Shown here: piece after piece, positions 1 through 11,500 of the stretch | Numbering within the stretch: position 1 is the stretch's first letter | How the letters are laid out: each line of letters opens with the position of its first letter | Source: Cristatella mucedo | Taxonomy: Eukaryota; Bryozoa; Phylactolaemata; Cristatellidae | Assembly (NCBI GenBank): GCA_009760855.2 | Contig: WPIO01000070.1 | Location: 858,501-870,000 of the forward strand | Direction: 5' to 3' | DNA length: 11,500 nucleotides | Translations under genes and position numbers: made by a program | The notes under the pieces: model-generated | The model's input: the letters and a program-made list of their open reading frames with translations, nothing else | Database searches by the model: none | Told to the model about the DNA's origin: nothing

Positions 1-368
1 GACTCACATCGGGCCGAGGTATCACATGTACAACAGTGCTCCGGTAGGTACCCTGTAAATGCATCATGTTGAAGTTTTTACTAGTCGCCTCTCTTGTCAC
101 AGAGCGTCCGCCATTGGAATGCGCTTGCTAGTAAGGCTGGCTCCGTATCCGCCCGTCGACGCCAGCTGAGCTTCCATTCATTTCTTATCGGCCGTAGGTG
201 CAGCCCCCCCCCCCGTCAATGCCCCAGCGCGCCGCCTATGCCCGTCTTTGTTTGGACGCGAAGCAACAGCCGACAGCCCGGCTAGTGGGATCTGTGGGAA
301 CAGATGTTAAGTTTGCAGTCGGTTGACCGTAGCCGCGACTCCGCTTAACGCAAGGCCGGCCGCAGAAA

Positions 369-389
369 CCCTCCCTCCCTCCCCGCCCC
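369..389 (-). other. G-quadruplex-prone tract, minus strand
   Basis: The + strand reads CCC-T-CCC-T-CCC-T-CCCC-G-CCCC, so the minus strand carries five G runs separated by single bases. This fits the classic G4 pattern and is an i-motif pattern on the + strand. Function is inferred only from its place in the GC-rich upstream region. Confidence 0.6.
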
Positions 390-658
390 GGGTTTGGCGG
401 GCTGGCCGTTTCGTGCACCAGCGGTGGCTCACGCCGCTGTGTCGCCAGTCACCGAGCCGACGGCGGGCGGGACGACCGCTCCATCCGGCCCCACCCGGCC
501 CGGGGTTGCCTGTTGCCATCGGCAGAATGACGGCTGCGGTCTGGCCGAGCGACGGCCGCCAGCTCTGCTCCGATTTCCTCGAATTGCCTCAGCCGGCTGA
601 TCGCAGCGCCGCCTGCGGGCATCGCCACCGACCGACCGGCTGCCCACCAGCTCTCGGA

Positions 659-677
659 GGGGGAGGGGGAGGGTGGG
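659..677 (+). other. G-quadruplex-prone tract, plus strand
   Basis: Four G runs (G5, G5, G3, G3) are separated by single A, A and T bases, the arrangement that most favours a parallel quadruplex. It sits at the 3' edge of the CpG-rich region and on the opposite strand from the tract at 369-389. Confidence 0.65.
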
Positions 678-807
678 TGGACGCCTGATTGGATTTTCCA
701 AGCTGTCGGAAATTCGCTCCAGTCGCTTGCAGTCAGCTGCAGCTCTGCTCGTCGCCGGCCTCAGCTAGCATCGGCCGGAGTAAAAATTGCTTGCCGTAAA
801 TCGGTAT

Positions 808-838
808 ATCGAAGTGCACAAACCGCGTGCACTTCGAT
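808..838. repeat. Perfect 12-bp inverted repeat with 7-nt loop
   Basis: The arm ATCGAAGTGCAC (808-819) and its exact complement GTGCACTTCGAT (827-838) flank AAACCGC. A perfect 12-bp stem with so short a loop is not expected by chance in a window of this size. It may be a bipartite protein-binding site or an RNA hairpin. No T run follows and no repeat family was recognised. Confidence 0.75.
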
Positions 839-1090
839 TTGCACCGGCCAAAATCGTCACCTTGCACACATGTATCGGTCTGCATTCGGGCTCCGTGGGC
901 ACGCGATCAGAGGCCTTCCGACCGACTGGAGCCGGAAGATGGTGCATGCTAGCTTGATTCGAGTACCAGCTGGGCTTGCTTGTTTGGTCTGACCGATTCT
1001 CAGAATCTCATTTTTGAGGTCTGTCCTCGATTCAGATTGTGGTGGTGTGGGAGAGAGGGCAACTGCTGCTGTGAAGGCTAAAAGCTGAAA

Positions 1091-1150
1091 GCTGCACAGG
1101 CACCGATGGATCAGGCACCGTTGGACCAGTCACAGATGGACCAGTCGATG
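1091..1150 (+). repeat. 15-bp imperfect minisatellite, three to four units
   Basis: Three consecutive 15-bp units (about 1098-1142) share the form xxACxGxTGGAyCAG, and a shorter fourth unit, TCGATGGGTCAAG, follows. The 15-bp period keeps the reading frame and encodes the repeating pattern APMDQ, APLDQ, SQMDQ. The repeat lies within the small frame described separately. Confidence 0.6.
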
Positions 1151-1210
1151 GGTCAAGGCCCCCTCATGCCTGGGGGACCCTACCCCTTCCTCTCAGGCAG
1201 GCACACATAG
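1106..1210 (+). CDS. Possible small ORF or coding exon, Met/Asp/Gln/Pro-rich
   Basis: ATG at 1106 opens a 34-codon frame ending in TAG at 1208-1210. The peptide starts MDQAPLDQSQMDQSMGQ and continues into a Gly/Pro-rich end (LMPGGPYPF). Its first half comes from the 15-bp minisatellite. A TAA lies in frame a short way upstream. A possible acceptor (GCTGCACAG, about 1091-1099) and a donor-like GTAAGG at 1210 would make it an internal exon whose stop codon is broken by splicing. No family was recognised. It may be non-coding. Confidence 0.2.
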   Translation: MDQAPLDQSQMDQSMGQGPLMPGGPYPFLSGRHT

Positions 1211-1776
1211 TAAGGGAATGGCATCGCACCACTTTTGCTAGTCAGACTGCTGGGCTAGGATGCTGACGGCTGGGCGATCAGCAGTTGCTGGCAGTAGTTG
1301 CTGCAGTGGGTGGCTTACAGGATCGGCGTAGTGGAACTGGCTGCCTATCCGAGTTGTCTGATCAGTTTCTGCTCCTCGGCAGCTCGTCTTTAGCTGCCTC
1401 CAACACATTCTGACCCCGAGCCCCCCCCACGCGATCAGGGCCTGCCACTTCACCCCTCCCTCCCTTGCCCAGACCACTGTCAGACGCAGCCTGCGCACAG
1501 ACCAGCCGGGTCAATGTGTGACAGCAGCTCATCTTTTTGTCGTTGCAGTGCTCGAAGAGGGCCAAGAGTAGCCGGTTGATGCTACTTCTGTTCATGTTCA
1601 ACAGTGGAGAATTCTGCCAATCGCAACACGCGTAGAGGTAACTGTCGTCCGTGGTGCTGCCTAGCCTGCTTTGTGTGGCCTGCACTGGGCAGGCGTAGGG
1701 CTGAGCCTCAGGGCCCTTTCAGCCGCTGCCTTGTTCGTGTGGCAGCGGGCTACTTTGCGCCAGCATGTAGCGCTAC
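1211..1776. other. Upstream non-coding region, no gene recognised
   Basis: This stretch holds several C-rich runs and mixed low-complexity sequence. A donor-like GAG|GTAACT occurs near 1636. Paired with the strong acceptor-like site ending at 1825, it could bound a 5' UTR intron, but nothing proves it. Confidence 0.3.
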
Positions 1777-1832
1777 CACGTGTTGTGCTCCCACGTGTAG
1801 CTGAGCTTTCTGGCATTTCCTTCAGGCACGTG
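1777..1832. promoter_or_regulatory. Cluster of three CACGTG E-boxes
   Basis: Identical palindromic CACGTG hexamers lie at 1777-1782, 1792-1797 and 1827-1832. The third reads GCACGTGAC. CACGTG is the core bound by bHLH-zip factors such as MYC/MAX, USF and the MiT/TFE group. They sit 130-185 bp upstream of the TATA-like box, a normal place for proximal promoter sites. Binding is inferred. Confidence 0.5.
1807..1825 (+). other. Strong 3' splice-site-like sequence upstream of the start codon
   Basis: TTTCTGGCATTTCCTTCAG is a pyrimidine-rich tract ending in CAG. It would place 1826 as the first base of an exon carrying the PTP4A start, either after a 5' UTR intron or as a spliced-leader acceptor. 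It competes with the TATA-box model of the transcript start. Confidence 0.35.
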
Positions 1833-1957
1833 ACGAAGCGTCTCCACTCGTCAAGGCATCATCGAAGCGGCGCAAGTGGACACCAGACGCAATTGGACGG
1901 CAGCGGCAAACTCATTCGCAGACACACACACAACACACAGACTTGAACTCGCTTTGC

Positions 1958-1966
1958 ATTATATAC
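1958..1966 (+). promoter_or_regulatory. TATA-like box for PTP4A
   Basis: CATTATATACC lies about 110 bp before the start codon. A start about 30 bp downstream (near 1990) would give a 5' UTR of about 85 nt. That leader would contain an in-frame ATG at 2033 and an out-of-frame ATG at 2049, both in weak context. Confidence 0.35.
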
Positions 1967-2074
1967 CGTCAAAGGGTGGCTGCTGCTGTTGCTGTACGCA
2001 GTGGCAGTGCGCAGCTCCTGCCCGGCTCTCGCATGTTTTGTGGAGTGTATGCGCCCGTGGCAACCGCCTCCAAC

Positions 2075-10344
<8,270 letters not shown>

Positions 10345-10725
10345 GCACTTTGCTGGACAAAGTGCTCTCGCTCGTGAGGTCCCCTGAGGCGGCATCAGCG
10401 GCAGAGGGGGAGCAACAAACGAGAACGATGCAACCGGAGGAGGAGAAGACCCACCCACCCACCGGCCGGCTGGCCAGCAGCTCGTACTACCTGCTCGAAC
10501 AAACAGCGCAAGCAGCCGTGCAAATCTATATCTCGAGGAGCAGCTGCCTGCATGCACACGGAGCTGGCTCAACCGAAGAGAAAGGTCTTCCCAGGGCATC
10601 GTATGTTCTTTCGTGTACCCTACTTCTGCCGTCATTCTTGTCATGTGCAATCGGCAGTCAACAGGTGGTCGGGGCCTCGTGACGACTCCTTCATTATTCG
10701 TACCATGCAGCTCACCTTTTTTGCC

Positions 10726-10753
10726 ACGTACGTTGTATGCATGCAACGTACGT
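10726..10753. repeat. 10-bp inverted repeat with 8-nt loop near the 3' end
   Basis: ACGTACGTTG (10726-10735) and CAACGTACGT (10744-10753) flank TATGCATG. It lies about 30 bp before the AATAAA and would be an RNA hairpin in the 3' UTR. Confidence 0.7.
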
Positions 10754-10781
10754 ACGACACGCTTGCTTATCAGCAGGAGCC

Positions 10782-10787
10782 AATAAA
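10782..10787 (+). terminator. Candidate polyadenylation signal AATAAA (proximal)
   Basis: The canonical hexamer is followed by GCATCA and then GTAGTTGGTTTTA, a plausible cleavage site and GU/U-rich downstream element. It would give a 3' UTR of about 450 nt. Confidence 0.55.
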
Positions 10788-11055
10788 AACGAGCATCAAA
10801 GTAGTTGGTTTTATCCGTCGGGGCAGCGAGTGGCAGTGCATGCTCACAAGGATCGATGTTCCCCCCCCCACCCTGCAGCTTTTGCCTCCTCGGACTGGAC
10901 TCGAGAGCGGAGTGCGTTCTGCTCTTTGGTCATGCGATCGGGTGTTTGTATTGTGAATGGCTTTGCAACAGTTGTGTGGACTGTAGCAATTATTTTAGGC
11001 GCCAAGCTGTAGAGCTGAGTGAGGCCGACATTTTGCGAAAGAGAGGGATGCATGC

Positions 11056-11061
11056 AATAAA
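11056..11061 (+). terminator. Candidate polyadenylation signal AATAAA (distal)
   Basis: A second canonical hexamer is followed by a TG/TC-rich stretch (11065-11120). It could be an alternative, longer 3' end of PTP4A or belong to another transcript. Confidence 0.4.
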
Positions 11062-11500
11062 GCCAGTGTCTGCCCTGTCCTCCTGCTCTCTGGGTCTCTA
11101 CTGCTTGTTGACCTGTTGTCCCATGTGCAGAGATAAGCTGGTGGCAGCAGTCACATGGCTGCTGCATACTGGCCGAGCCAGTACAGGCCAGTTAAGCTTA
11201 CACCAGACCTGTGGTCCGGTGCCGGTGCGCGGTCGGTCCGGTGTAAGCAGACTGTGGTTTGCCGGCACCAGGACCAGCTGGTCAGCCATTTGGTTTTTAG
11301 GTTTTGGGATGCCGTGGAGCCCCCATATCGGCCGGCTGCTTGTTGGTTCGTAATGAGCCGGAAATGTAGAGAGAAGCAAGCAGCAGGTTTACACAAGCCA
11401 GTGCTGGAGTCACTTAGCTCGAAGAGGCTAGGTAAATATATCGGAGGTCACGTGCAGCACAGGAACTCAGCAGTGCACAGCTAGGATCAAAGGCTAATGT
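11062..11500. other. Downstream region, no gene recognised
   Basis: Overlapping open frames occur on both strands but none shows a known family or a convincing exon. The notable content is the interleaved inverted repeats at 11196-11275, the 12-bp palindrome GACCAGCTGGTC (11272-11283) and an E-box at 11449-11454. Confidence 0.4.
11196..11275. repeat. Two interleaved inverted repeats (pseudoknot-like order)
   Basis: Stem A pairs 11196-11209 (GCTTACACCAGACC) with 11235-11248 (GGTCCGGTGTAAGC), 13 of 14 positions. Stem B pairs 11213-11225 (GGTCCGGTGCCGG) with 11262-11275 (CCGGCACCAGGACC), 13 pairs with one bulge. The arms come in the order A, B, A', B'. Confidence 0.6.

Larger units (their letters stand above)
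1..1090. other. Upstream non-coding region, GC/CpG-rich from about 310 to 770
   Basis: I recognise no protein or RNA gene here; the open frames are short and of low-complexity composition. The 310-770 part is rich in CpG and C/G runs, as expected of a CpG-type promoter or 5' UTR exon, but I see no defined start site. It contains an 11-C run (204-214), G-quadruplex-prone tracts on both strands (369-389 and 659-677) and a hairpin (808-838). Confidence 0.45.
10345..10800 (+). other. Probable 3' UTR of PTP4A
   Basis: After the TAG at 10342-10344 there is no further PRL homology. The stretch ends at an AATAAA (10782-10787) followed about 15 nt later by a GT/T-rich segment, the normal layout of a poly(A) site. 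It carries a hairpin at 10726-10753. Confidence 0.55.

Noticed and set aside
10805-11353. 182-codon plus-strand frame with many Cys, briefly considered as a zinc-binding protein.
   Set aside because: The Cys spacing fits no finger or RING pattern that I know, and the frame covers the distal AATAAA and the inverted repeats.

Overview
This window looks like nuclear DNA of a multicellular animal, probably an invertebrate. The evidence is a gene split by GT-AG introns, long microsatellites, decayed LINE retrotransposons of the CR1/L2-like kind, and a coding sequence that is recognisable only after splicing. I cannot name the species. There is no bacterial operon structure, tRNA, rRNA or CRISPR array.

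The one gene I can support is a complete PRL-type protein tyrosine phosphatase (PTP4A family) on the + strand. Its five coding exons are 2075-2185, 2875-2967, 8508-8638, 9590-9664 and 10224-10344. They join in frame to 531 nt, or 176 residues plus a stop, close to the roughly 170 residues usual for PRLs. The spliced product has the regulatory Cys of VRVC, a general-acid loop, the P-loop HCVAGLGR followed by the PRL-typical Ala, and a C-terminal CIVQ prenylation box. Intron phases are 0, 0, 2, 2 and intron lengths are 689, 5540, 951 and 559 bp.

Layout. Positions 1-2074 are non-coding upstream DNA: a GC/CpG-rich stretch with G-quadruplex-prone tracts, a 12-bp perfect hairpin, a 15-bp minisatellite that could encode a short Gln/Asp/Met/Pro-rich peptide, three E-boxes (CACGTG) within 56 bp, and a TATA-like box about 110 bp before the start codon. 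Intron 1 holds a strong G4 tract. Intron 2 is large and holds nearly all the repeats: a minus-strand LINE remnant (about 3316-4810) with a second, plus-strand LINE 3' end inserted in it (about 3899-4460, including a (CA)n tail), a (CT)n array, a (GT)n array, and a separate minus-strand LINE remnant near 7850-8160. Intron 3 starts with 36 consecutive C only seven bases after the donor. After the stop come a probable 3' UTR with a hairpin and two AATAAA signals, and then structured DNA of unknown role.

The PRL phosphatase is expected to act at membranes after prenylation. Nothing else in the window looks like a partner gene. The most informative oddities are the nested, oppositely oriented LINE pair sharing one 3' terminus, the excess of CACGTG sites, the poly(C) beside a splice donor, and several perfect or interleaved inverted repeats.
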